Shown one piece after another: positions 6,945 to 14,368 of a stretch of DNA of 16,637 nt (positions are counted from its first letter, which is position 1; each line of letters begins with the position of its first letter). Made by a program: the position numbers and the translations under genes. This DNA comes from CAZRDB01 sp964598695 (lineage in GTDB: Bacteria > Armatimonadota > Zipacnadia > UBA1398). Below the pieces are notes generated by a model. The model was not told where the DNA came from. It saw nothing but the letters and a program-made list of their open reading frames with translations, and made no database searches. Where the stretch lies: positions 1 to 16,637 of the forward strand of contig CAZRDB010000117.1 of NCBI GenBank assembly GCA_964598695.1, written 5' to 3'.

Positions 6945-8312
6945 GTGCAGCGCAAGATCGTCGTGCAGAAGTTCGGAGGCTCGTCGCTGGCCGACGAGCA
7001 GGGGCGGTTCGCGGCCGCGCAGCGGGTCATCGCGACTCGTCACGAGGGCTTCTGCCCGGTGGTGGTGGTCTCGGCCCTGGGCCGCTACGGCGCCCCCTAC
7101 GCCACCGATACCCTGATCCAGTTCGCCAACGCCATCGGCCCCAACATCGCGGCGCGGGACCTCGACCTGCTGCTCGCCTGCGGCGAGATCATCGCGACCG
7201 TCGTGATGGCGCACACGGTGCGCCACCTCTCCGGCATGAACACGATCGCCGTGACGGGGGGCCAGGCCGGGATCACGACCGACTGGAACTTCGGCAGCTC
7301 CCGGATCACGGCGATCCACCCGGAGTACCTGCTCCACTGCATCGACCGCGAGCGGATCCCGGTCGTGGCCGGTTTCCAGGGCGTGACCGAGAACGACGAG
7401 CACGGGGTTCACGGCGCCGTGACCACTCTCGGCCGGGGCGGCAGCGACACGACCGCCGTCGCGCTGGGCGTTGCGCTGGGGGCCGAGGCGGTCGAGATCT
7501 ACACCGATGTCGACGGCGTGCTCTCGGCCGACCCGGACATCGTGCCCAACGCCCGCCGTCTCGACCGGATCACCTTCGAGGAGATCTGCGAGATGGCGTA
7601 CCTGGGCGCCAAGGTCATGCACTCGCGGGCCGCCGAGATCGCCATGCAGTACGAGCTGGCCACCTGGGTGAAGGCGACGCGCGGCACGGGCACGGGCACG
7701 CTGATCGACGGCCACATCGATGGCACCGAGCGGCGGATCACCACCGGCGTCACCCACTCGGGGAGCGTCTCGCACGTCACGCTCCACATCGCCGACGAGG
7801 GCGACAAGCCCTATGTCGAGCATGAGATCTACCGCCTGCTCGCGACCGCCGACATGCCGGTCTACCTCGTCTCGACCGCCCCGACCAGCATCTCGTTCGT
7901 CATCGACCAGGCCTACTTCGAGCGCCTGCGGGCTGTCCTCAACGCTCTCGTCGTACCCGTCCACCGGCCGGGCGAGCAGGGCGTCCGGGTCTACGTGATC
8001 CGGATCGGCGGCGGCTCGCCCACCTTCGAGGTCCAGCGGCGGATGATCGAGGCCGCGCCGGGGATGCACGCCGTCACCATCCCGGCCTCGATCCGCCAGC
8101 AAGCCCGCATCGTCTCGCTGATCGGCCCCGGCCTGCAGGACACGCCCGGCGTGATGGCCCGCCTGTGCGAGTGCCTCGACCGCTCCGGCATCGAGGTGCT
8201 GCAGACCGGTGATTCGCGCCTCTCGCTCTCGGTGCTCGTCAGCGACGTCCACGCCTCCTCGGCCGTGAGCGCCCTCCACCGGGAGTTCATCGAGACCGAG
8301 CACGGCGCCTAG
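6945..8312 (+). CDS. lysC: Aspartate kinase (aspartokinase) with ACT domains
   Basis: Phosphorylates L-aspartate with ATP, the first step to lysine, threonine, methionine and diaminopimelate. GTG 6945 is favoured: GGGAG at 6932-6936 lies 8 nt upstream, giving 455 residues. An ATG at 6930 in the same frame would add five residues but has a weaker site. The kinase domain (about 1-255) shows VVQKFGGSSLAD, VVVVSALGR, YATDTL, TGGQAGI, TTLGRGGSDTTA, and the run from EIYTDVDGVLSADPDIVPNA to YLGAKVMHSRA. The C-terminal part (about 265-455) holds two ACT-like segments, the last with ARIVSLIGPGLQDTPGVMAR, which normally bind lysine or threonine for feedback inhibition. It is somewhat longer than the usual 400-410 residues, mainly through small insertions such as one before TTLGRGG. 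It diverges from the E1 beta gene; no other lysine-pathway gene is in the window. Confidence 0.93.
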   Translation: MQRKIVVQKFGGSSLADEQGRFAAAQRVIATRHEGFCPVVVVSALGRYGAPYATDTLIQFANAIGPNIAARDLDLLLACGEIIATVVMAHTVRHLSGMNTIAVTGGQAGITTDWNFGSSRITAIHPEYLLHCIDRERIPVVAGFQGVTENDEHGVHGAVTTLGRGGSDTTAVALGVALGAEAVEIYTDVDGVLSADPDIVPNARRLDRITFEEICEMAYLGAKVMHSRAAEIAMQYELATWVKATRGTGTGTLIDGHIDGTERRITTGVTHSGSVSHVTLHIADEGDKPYVEHEIYRLLATADMPVYLVSTAPTSISFVIDQAYFERLRAVLNALVVPVHRPGEQGVRVYVIRIGGGSPTFEVQRRMIEAAPGMHAVTIPASIRQQARIVSLIGPGLQDTPGVMARLCECLDRSGIEVLQTGDSRLSLSVLVSDVHASSAVSALHREFIETEHGA

Positions 8313-8342
8313 CCCACCGTACGCCCAAGGGAGGCAGTTACC

Positions 8343-9446
8343 ATGGCAAGACCGACCCGACGCGCCGGTGCAGTCGTGCTCTGCGTGCTGGCAGGGGCGT
8401 TGACCGCCTCGCGCGTGCTCGCACAGGAGGCCGATCCGCTCGTGCATACCGATGCCGATGGCGCGATGACCTGGTACGACGCCCGGGGCCTGAACGTCGA
8501 GGGCAAGGGCTGGACCGACACCGAGACCTTCTACGACCGCCTACCCGCCCGGGCGAAGGAGATCGTGCGTCCGCCGGTCTGGAGCCTGAGCCAGGACAGC
8601 GCCGGGCTCGCCGTCCACTTCCGGACCGACGCCGACCGTGTCACCGTCCGGTGGAGCGTCCGGAGCGAGAGCCTCGACATGCCGCACATGCCGGCGACCG
8701 GGGTCAGTGGGGTCGACCTGTACCGGTGGCGCGATGAGGGCGGCTGGGCCTTCGTGGGCAACGGCAGACCCCACGCCGTCTCCAACGAGGCCGGCTTCGA
8801 CACGGCCGGCGGCGGGCGGTTCCTGCTCTACCTGCCGCTGTACAACGGCACGGCCAAGCTCGAGATCGGCGTCCCGAGCGACCGAACGGTCGAGTCGGCG
8901 CAGCGGACGGGCGCCGACACGCGCCCCGTGGTGTTCTACGGCACCTCGATCACGCAGGGCGGCTGTGCCTCACGCCCGGGGATGGCCGCCGTCGCGGTCG
9001 CGGGCCGGCTCCTCGACGTGCCCACGATCAACCTGGGCTTCTCGGGCAACGGGCAGATGGAGCCGGAGGTCGTCGAGCTGCTCTGCGAGCTGGATCCGCG
9101 TCTCTACGTGCTGGACGCCCTCTGGAACATGGGCCCCGGCATGGTGTCGGACCTGCTGGAGCCCTCTGTGCGCGCGCTGCGCGCGGCGCACCCGGAGACG
9201 CCGATCGTGGTCGTCGAGGACTGCCGGGTGTGGAACACCGTGCCGACGGAGATGGGGACGATCGCCCGCGAGATCGTCGAGCGGCTCACCGCCGAGGGCG
9301 TGCCCGGGCTGACCTTCGTCTCGGCCGAGGGGATGCTCGGCGCGGACGGCGAGGGGACCGTCGACGGCGTACACCCCAACGACCTGGGGATGGCGCGGCA
9401 GGGGGCGGCGCTCGCCGAGGCGCTCCGCCCGTTGCTGGGGCCGTAG
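8343..9446 (+). CDS. Secreted SGNH/GDSL-type esterase or acylhydrolase with GxDLY N-terminal domain
   Basis: A 367-residue protein. ATG 8343 is 8 nt after GGGAGG. A Sec signal peptide (charged start, hydrophobic 10-22, likely cleavage after VLA at 27) points to export. The N-terminal beta domain (about 35-185) carries the GVDLY motif (123-127) and WAFVGNGRP, typical of the GxDLY domain found before this class of SGNH hydrolases. The hydrolase domain (about 190-367) has block I FYGTSITQGG with nucleophile Ser202, block II NLGFSGNG with the oxyanion Gly, block III LDALWNMGP with Asn262, and block V DGVHPNDLG with Asp341 and His344. The catalytic set therefore looks complete. Likely targets are acetyl or acyl esters on polysaccharides or lipids; the substrate is unknown. 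It follows lysC by 30 bp and may share its transcript. Confidence 0.88.
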   Translation: MARPTRRAGAVVLCVLAGALTASRVLAQEADPLVHTDADGAMTWYDARGLNVEGKGWTDTETFYDRLPARAKEIVRPPVWSLSQDSAGLAVHFRTDADRVTVRWSVRSESLDMPHMPATGVSGVDLYRWRDEGGWAFVGNGRPHAVSNEAGFDTAGGGRFLLYLPLYNGTAKLEIGVPSDRTVESAQRTGADTRPVVFYGTSITQGGCASRPGMAAVAVAGRLLDVPTINLGFSGNGQMEPEVVELLCELDPRLYVLDALWNMGPGMVSDLLEPSVRALRAAHPETPIVVVEDCRVWNTVPTEMGTIAREIVERLTAEGVPGLTFVSAEGMLGADGEGTVDGVHPNDLGMARQGAALAEALRPLLGP

Positions 9447-9455
9447 GCCCTACGG
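9441..9455. terminator. Short palindrome across two convergent stop codons
   Basis: CCGTAGG, one base, then CCTACGG forms a 7-nt inverted repeat; allowing a loop, about 5 bp can pair. It covers the stop of the SGNH hydrolase (9444-9446) and that of the sensor kinase (9450-9452 on the - strand), which are 3 bp apart. No T-tract follows, so a terminator role is weakly supported. Confidence 0.2.
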
Positions 9456-12400
9456 GCTGCCGAGGACGCACGCGAGCGCCTCGGCCAGTTCGCGCCGGTT
9501 GTAGTGCTTTGGGATGATCCGCGCGACGTGCTCGTCCGGCTCGGTGCGGAAGCTGAGGCCGGTGACGAGGATCACGGGCAGCGACGGCCGCACGCGGTGC
9601 AGCTCGCGGGCCAGCTCCTCGCCCGTCATGCGCGGCATGGTCTGGTCGGTGATGACGGCTGCGAAGCTGTCGGGGGACTCGAGGAACTGCGCCATCGCGT
9701 CGTGGGCGCTCGTGGCCGTGGCGGCCTCGTAGCCGAGCGAGGAGAGGATCAGCGAGCCCATCTGGGCGAGGGTCTCCTCGTCGTCGACGAGCAGCACCCT
9801 GCCTCCGCCCTCCCGCGCGGGCGGCGCGGCGGGCGGCTCCCCGGGCTCCTGCTCGATCACCGGCAGGTAGACGCGGAAGGTCGTGCCGATCCCCAGCTCG
9901 CTGTAGGCGGTGACGGCGCCACCGTGGCTGGTGATGATCCCGTGCGTGGTCGCCAACCCCAGGCCCGTCCCCTCGCCCATCGGCCGGGTGGTGAAGAAGG
10001 GCTCGAAGGCATGCTCGAGCGTCTCCTGATCCATCCCGCAGCCGGTGTCGCGGATGGTCAGCCGAGCATAGCGGCCGGCGGTCACGCAGCCCAGCTTGTC
10101 GGCGAACTGCTCGTCGACCGTGACGGCGTCGAGCGTCACCTCGAGCAGCCCGCCCGACTTCTGCATCGCCTGGAGCGCGTTGGTGCAGAGGTTGGTGATC
10201 GCCTGCTGGATCTGCGTGGCATCGGCGAGGACCGGCCCCACCGCGGGATCGGCCTGGCTCCGGATCTCGATGTGGGGCGGCAACGTGGTCCGCGTCAGCT
10301 CCAGCGCCTCGCGCACCACCGCCTCGAGTGATGCCGGCTTGCGGTCGGCCTCGGCACGGCGGCAGAAGGTCAGGATCTGGCGGACCAGCCCGCGTGCCCG
10401 GTGGCCGGCCTCCAGCACCTCCTCGAGGAAGGTGCGGGCTTCGGCCCGCGGAGGGAGCTGGGCCATCGCCATCTCGACGAAGCCGAAGATCGACGCCAGC
10501 ACGGCGTTGAAGTCGTTCGCGATCGTCCCGGCCAGCACCCCGAGACTCTCGAGCCGCTGCATCGCCCGGGTGCGGGCCTCGAGCCGCTCCCGCTCCTGCT
10601 CGGCGGCGCGCAGGTCGGTCACGTCGTGGCCCTGGGCGATGGTGTGGAGCAGTCGGTGGCCGTCCGAGGCGTAGATGCTCGCCGTGGTCCAGAGCACCGT
10701 GCGCGGCGTGCCTCCGACGCGGGCGATCGGCAGGACCTCGGCCGCGAGGTGGTCGCCCTGGGCCGCCCGCATGATCCGCGCCATGCTTGCCTGGCGGCTC
10801 TCCTCGGGGAAGAGGACGCTGAGATCGGCGCCCGCCACCTCGTCGGCGGCCCGGCCCGTGAGGCGCTCGCAGGCCTGGTTGAACCGCGTGATCCGGCAGT
10901 CGGCGTCCCAGACGACGATCGGTGCGCTCGCGTGCGCCAGGAGGCTCTCCAGCCAGTCGCGCGTCTCGCGCAACGCCTCCTCGGCCCGTGTCCGGTCGGT
11001 GACGTCGAGCACCAGGGCGTAGATCAGCCGTGCCGTCGGAAGGTCGACCGGCCCGCAGTACAGGGTCACGTCGCGCACGGTCCCGTTGGCGAGGCGATGC
11101 CGGCTGGGGAACTGGTGGCGCCCGCCGAGCGCCGCCTGGGCCAGCAGGTTCTCGAGGGCCGGGCCGGGCGAGGTGTCGAGAGCAGAGAGGCGCGCGTGGA
11201 GCAGGTCGGTGCGCGCCACGCCGTAGTAGCGCGCGGCCGCCTCGTTGCAGTCGACGATCGCGCCACTCTCCGGAGCGATGACCAGCATGGCTGCCGGATG
11301 GCCGTGGAACAGGCTGCGGTAGCGGACCTCGCTCGCCTGCAGGTCGTCGAGTACGCCCAGCAGCTCCGCGGTCCGCTCGGCAACCTCCGTCTCGATCCTC
11401 TCGTCGGTCTCCCGCTTGGCCGCCTGGAGGGCGGCGAGGACGGTCGCGGTGGCTCGCGTGTTGGCCGAGAGCCGATCGATCTCGGCGATCGTGCTCCCGG
11501 GCCAGGTCAGCTCCGCCCCGCTCTCGGTCCGCGCGGGCAGGTCGGTCGTGAGATCGGCCAGGCGCTGGAGTGGGCGCGAGAGCCCGCGGCTCAGCGCGAA
11601 CGCCAGCGCGAGAGCCGGCAGGATGCAGCTCAGCGTCGTCGCCAGGCTTGCGACACAAGCCTGATCGACGTCCGGCTGGTGGCCGGACACGGGCATCTCG
11701 GCCGTCAGGGCCCACTGCGGCGTGTTGGGGAGCGGCTGATTGACGACGAACGAGGTGTGGCGCCAGCGCTCGCTGGGGGGCAGCAGGGAGGCCCGGACCG
11801 GCAGACGCCGTAGGATGCCCGAACCGTCGGGCTGGAGCGTCTCGCTCCGCACCGGCGGCGGCGCGCGTCCCGGCTCGGCACCGTCAGCAGTGCCCCAGAT
11901 CACGCGGCCCTCGGCCGAGCACAACAGTCCAGCGAGGTTGGGCTGGCCGAGCGGCGGCTGCATCGCCGCGGCGATCCGCTCCAGGGGGATGGCCCCCAGG
12001 GCGCCGGTCGCGTCGGGAGCCCCGGACGCGACCCGGACACCGAGCACAACGCATGACTCGCGGAGCCCCCCGTCGTCCGGCGTGACGATCTCCACCACCG
12101 GCCCGTTCGCGCTCTCCAGACGCTGGGCCAGCGTGCCCCTCGGCGTGGCGAGGGAGGCGAGGGGGATCGCGCCGGAATCGGACTGGGGCACCCGCGCGAG
12201 CGGCTGCCCGGCCTGGTCGATCAGCTCGATGGAGGTCATGTCGCCCGCGCCGGATTGGACCACCGCGTCGAGCACGCGGGTCGCGTCGGCCGCGACGGGC
12301 TCGCCCCCGACGGCCAGGGCGAGCCCCGAGAGCAGGCGGCGGTTGCCGGCCACGAGCTGGTCAAGCCGCAGGGCGGCGCGGCGGGCGTAGCTCCGGAGGT

Positions 12401-13022
12401 CGGAGCGGATCGCCGTCTCGGTCTCGCGCTCGACCTGGCGGCCATGCATCGCCGTGACCGCGAGCGCGGGGAAGACCACGACCGAGGCCGTGAGGGAGAA
12501 CAGCAGCGCGCGGTAGGGGACCGTGCACCGCTCGCTCGCGCCGCGCGCGATGGTCGCGAGCTGCGGGAGCAGTGCGAGGACGAGCCCCGCGGCCAGCGCG
12601 TTGGCCACCCCGGTGACCACCTGCGCGAGCGCGAAGGGAACGGCGCCGGCGCCGTCGAGCAGCATCCAGCGCATCCAGGCGATCAGCACGAGTGGCCCAC
12701 CGAGGAGCAGCCAGTAGACGGCGTCGGCGATCGCGACGCTCCTGTCGAGCCGGCGGCGCACCCAGATCCCGACCCAGATCGCCTCGCCCACGCCCCAGGC
12801 GATCCCCCACGCGTGGCCCCACTGGGCCACGGTCGGCCAGGCGGCGAGCAGCCCGGCGCACGCTCCGAGTGCGGGGCCGTAGAGTGCCGCCACGAGCAGG
12901 GCGGCGGCGGACCCCAGTTGGTAGTCGAAGCCCATGAAGAGGGGGATCGGGCTCCGCCCGGCGACGGCGGCCAGGGCGGCGAGGCCGACGGCAAGCAGGA
13001 TGGACGGCAACCGGCGCCGCAT
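9450..13022 (-). CDS. Membrane hybrid sensor histidine kinase with Asn in place of the phospho-acceptor His
   Basis: An 1190-residue protein from ATG 13022, where GAGG is 6 nt upstream and the membrane domain begins at once. In order: an N-terminal bundle of about six hydrophobic segments (5-195, with FMGFDYQLGSAAALLVAALYG); an extracytoplasmic sensor (about 195-450, possibly Cache-like); a membrane segment (455-477); a HAMP-like region and coiled coil (480-565); two PAS domains (about 565-675 and 687-802); a dimerisation/H-box region (812-892); an HATPase_c domain (932-1055); and a receiver domain (1074-1188). ATP boxes are intact: N-box NLCTNALQAM (N944, N948), DTGCGMD (D992), FEPFFTT and GTGLGL. 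The receiver keeps the acidic pair D1080/D1081, phospho-Asp D1126 in VITDQTMPRMTG, and K1172. The H-box reads LAGTIANDFNAVL where the family has LAGGIAHDFNNIL, so residue 836 is Asn. Autophosphorylation is therefore doubtful; it may act as a regulatory pseudokinase. Confidence 0.9.
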   Translation of the reverse strand: MRRRLPSILLAVGLAALAAVAGRSPIPLFMGFDYQLGSAAALLVAALYGPALGACAGLLAAWPTVAQWGHAWGIAWGVGEAIWVGIWVRRRLDRSVAIADAVYWLLLGGPLVLIAWMRWMLLDGAGAVPFALAQVVTGVANALAAGLVLALLPQLATIARGASERCTVPYRALLFSLTASVVVFPALAVTAMHGRQVERETETAIRSDLRSYARRAALRLDQLVAGNRRLLSGLALAVGGEPVAADATRVLDAVVQSGAGDMTSIELIDQAGQPLARVPQSDSGAIPLASLATPRGTLAQRLESANGPVVEIVTPDDGGLRESCVVLGVRVASGAPDATGALGAIPLERIAAAMQPPLGQPNLAGLLCSAEGRVIWGTADGAEPGRAPPPVRSETLQPDGSGILRRLPVRASLLPPSERWRHTSFVVNQPLPNTPQWALTAEMPVSGHQPDVDQACVASLATTLSCILPALALAFALSRGLSRPLQRLADLTTDLPARTESGAELTWPGSTIAEIDRLSANTRATATVLAALQAAKRETDERIETEVAERTAELLGVLDDLQASEVRYRSLFHGHPAAMLVIAPESGAIVDCNEAAARYYGVARTDLLHARLSALDTSPGPALENLLAQAALGGRHQFPSRHRLANGTVRDVTLYCGPVDLPTARLIYALVLDVTDRTRAEEALRETRDWLESLLAHASAPIVVWDADCRITRFNQACERLTGRAADEVAGADLSVLFPEESRQASMARIMRAAQGDHLAAEVLPIARVGGTPRTVLWTTASIYASDGHRLLHTIAQGHDVTDLRAAEQERERLEARTRAMQRLESLGVLAGTIANDFNAVLASIFGFVEMAMAQLPPRAEARTFLEEVLEAGHRARGLVRQILTFCRRAEADRKPASLEAVVREALELTRTTLPPHIEIRSQADPAVGPVLADATQIQQAITNLCTNALQAMQKSGGLLEVTLDAVTVDEQFADKLGCVTAGRYARLTIRDTGCGMDQETLEHAFEPFFTTRPMGEGTGLGLATTHGIITSHGGAVTAYSELGIGTTFRVYLPVIEQEPGEPPAAPPAREGGGRVLLVDDEETLAQMGSLILSSLGYEAATATSAHDAMAQFLESPDSFAAVITDQTMPRMTGEELARELHRVRPSLPVILVTGLSFRTEPDEHVARIIPKHYNRRELAEALACVLGSP

Positions 13023-13253
13023 CTCCGGCCTCAACCGCTCACCCCCGCTCCGAATCGGGGCTAGGCGCCATGCCGCCTCCCACGCACTCGCTGTCGATCC
13101 GCGCCCAACCGCGCGGAGGGGATCGGCCCGGTCGGGCCGCCGTACGTGTTCGTCCTTGACACGGTTCCGCGCGTTGGCCAAGATCCCTCCGCCGTTCTCG
13201 GCGCGCCCCCGGGGCGGGGATCGCGGAGCGGCCAGGGCGCGCTCTGGGGGGGG
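13023..13253. other. Intergenic region between gmhA and the sensor kinase
   Basis: The longest gap in the window (231 bp). It should hold the kinase promoter on the - strand, but no confident -35/-10 pair is visible there. It contains a run of eight G (13246-13253), a possible stem-loop, and a 10-codon frame on the - strand (13071-13039, peptide MAPSPDSERG) with GGGAGG only 4 nt before its ATG. None of these is well supported. Confidence 0.4.
13201..13242. terminator. Possible stem-loop downstream of gmhA
   Basis: GCGCGCCC (13201-13208) pairs with GGGCGCGC (13235-13242) around a 26-nt loop, starting 11 nt past the gmhA stop on the - strand. There is no T-tract. It lies in the 231-bp gap before the sensor kinase and could end the heptose operon, but GC-rich DNA forms such pairs often. 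Confidence 0.2.
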
Positions 13254-13838
13254 CTACCAGGGGCGGCTCGCGTAGCGGCGCTCGAGTTCGCCGACCGCCG
13301 CGTGGAGCAGCAGCGTGTGGAGCTCCTGCACGCGCGGGGTGTCGGTCGCGGGGGCGACGACCAGCCGGTCGGCCGGACAGTGTTCCGCGATCGGGCCGAT
13401 CTTGGCGCCGGTGAAGACGACGACCCGGGCGCCGATCTCGCGGGCGGCCCGCGCGGCGGCGACGAGGTTCGGGGAGCGCCCGCTGGTTGTGAAGAGCACG
13501 ACGGTGTCGCGGGGCCGGACGAGCGCCCGCAGTTCCCGGCACAGCGCCTCCGTGAACTCGAAGTCGTTGCCGATCGAGCTGTAGCTCGAGGGATTGGCGT
13601 TCAGCGTGACGGAGGCCCAGCCGTCGCGCGCGAGCACGAAGCGCCCGACCAGCTCTGCCGTCAGGTGCATCGCGTCGGCCATCGAGCCGCCGTTGCCGGC
13701 CGTGAAGACGACGCCGCCTTCGCGCAGGCTCGCCTCCATGTCGTCGACGAAGCCCGTGAGGGTGGTGCGCAGGGCGGCATCCTCCGCAACCGCCGCGAGC
13801 GTCTCCCGGAGTGCCTGCACTTCCGTGTCGAGGATCAT
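13254..13838 (-). CDS. gmhA: Phosphoheptose isomerase (sedoheptulose 7-phosphate isomerase), SIS family
   Basis: Converts sedoheptulose 7-phosphate to D-glycero-D-manno-heptose 7-phosphate, the first step to nucleotide-activated heptose for LPS core or S-layer glycan. The start ATG 13838 has GGGAGG 7 nt upstream and overlaps the gmhB stop as ATGA, giving 194 residues, close to the usual 192. An ATG at 13853 lacks a site. SIS-fold features include FTAGNGGSMADAMHLTAELVGRF (read as two overlapping motifs, GNGGSMADA and HLTAE), NDFEFTEAL, FTTSGRSPNLV, and VQELHTLLLHA near the end. His58, Glu62, Gln171 and His179 fit the metal-site residues known in GmhA. It is the last gene of the three-gene operon; the next gene downstream is the sensor kinase, 231 bp away. 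Confidence 0.92.
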   Translation of the reverse strand: MILDTEVQALRETLAAVAEDAALRTTLTGFVDDMEASLREGGVVFTAGNGGSMADAMHLTAELVGRFVLARDGWASVTLNANPSSYSSIGNDFEFTEALCRELRALVRPRDTVVLFTTSGRSPNLVAAARAAREIGARVVVFTGAKIGPIAEHCPADRLVVAPATDTPRVQELHTLLLHAAVGELERRYASRPW

Positions 13839-14368
13839 CGACGGGCCTCCCATGCCAGTATCGCCTCCACGAGTTGCGCGAAGCCGGCGGCCCGGACCTC
13901 CGCGAGCCCCGCCGCCTCGGAGGATGGCTCCTCCCCCAGCAGGGCGGCGTGCGCGCCGGCGTTGCGGGCGAGCGCCATGTCGGAGGCGCGGTCGCCGATC
14001 ACCCAGCTCGCGCCGAGGTCGATCCCGTGCACGGCCCGGGCCGTATCGAGGTGTCGCGTGCGCGGCTTGCGGCAGTCGCAGGCATCCTCCGGGAGGTGGG
14101 GGCAGAAGTAGGTCTCCCGGATCTCGATGCCGTGCGCCCGCAGACGCTCGTACAGGGCCTCCTGGAAGGCCAGGAACTGCTCCGTCGTGTACAGCCCGCG
14201 GCCGATCCCCGACTGGTTCGTGACGATGAAGAGGAGGAAACCGGCGTCTCGGAGGCGGGCGAGCCCCTCGGGGACCCCCGGGAGCAGCTCGAGATCCTCG
14301 ACGCGGTGGACGTAGCCTGTGTCGCGGACCAGCGTGTCGTCGCGGTCGAGGAAGACGGCGCGCGCCAT
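13835..14368 (-). CDS. gmhB: D-glycero-D-manno-heptose 1,7-bisphosphate 7-phosphatase, HAD family
   Basis: Removes the 7-phosphate from heptose 1,7-bisphosphate after the kinase step. It has 177 residues, normal for GmhB. HAD motif I is FLDRDDTL with nucleophile Asp8 and acid/base Asp10 (the family more often has DRDGT). Motif II is VTNQSGIGRG (50-58). The zinc-site set is CPH then CDCRKP (Cys89, His91, Cys97, Cys99), characteristic of GmhB and HisB-type phosphatases; Lys101 follows. Motif IV is GDRASDM with Asp126 and Asp130. ATG 14368 directly follows the hldA TGA with no gap and has GGGGAG 7 nt upstream inside hldA. Its own stop overlaps the gmhA start by 4 nt, suggesting translational coupling. 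Alpha- or beta-anomer preference (GDP- or ADP-heptose branch) cannot be read from the sequence. Confidence 0.92.
   Translation of the reverse strand: MARAVFLDRDDTLVRDTGYVHRVEDLELLPGVPEGLARLRDAGFLLFIVTNQSGIGRGLYTTEQFLAFQEALYERLRAHGIEIRETYFCPHLPEDACDCRKPRTRHLDTARAVHGIDLGASWVIGDRASDMALARNAGAHAALLGEEPSSEAAGLAEVRAAGFAQLVEAILAWEARR

Noticed and set aside
6789..8447. 552-codon open frame antisense to aspartate kinase
   Set aside because: The composition is His/Arg/Asp-rich without any recognisable domain, and the opposite strand encodes a clear aspartokinase.
9286..11715. 809-codon Arg/Pro/Gly-rich frame overlapping the sensor kinase on the same strand
   Set aside because: It is an out-of-frame shadow of the kinase, whose PAS, ATPase and receiver motifs are all in the other frame.
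13039..13071. Ten-codon frame upstream of the sensor kinase (- strand, MAPSPDSERG)
   Set aside because: Its ribosome-binding site is only 4 nt from the ATG and the frame is too short to support as a gene without conservation.
13023..13181. N-terminal extension of the sensor kinase to 13181
   Set aside because: The extra 53 residues are Arg-rich and unlike a sensor N-terminus; ATG 13022 has a ribosome-binding site and is followed at once by the first membrane segment.
13156..13184. TTGACA followed after 17 nt by CAAGAT on the + strand
   Set aside because: The -35 is perfect but the -10 matches only three of six bases, and it would point into the antisense strand of gmhA. No + strand gene follows.
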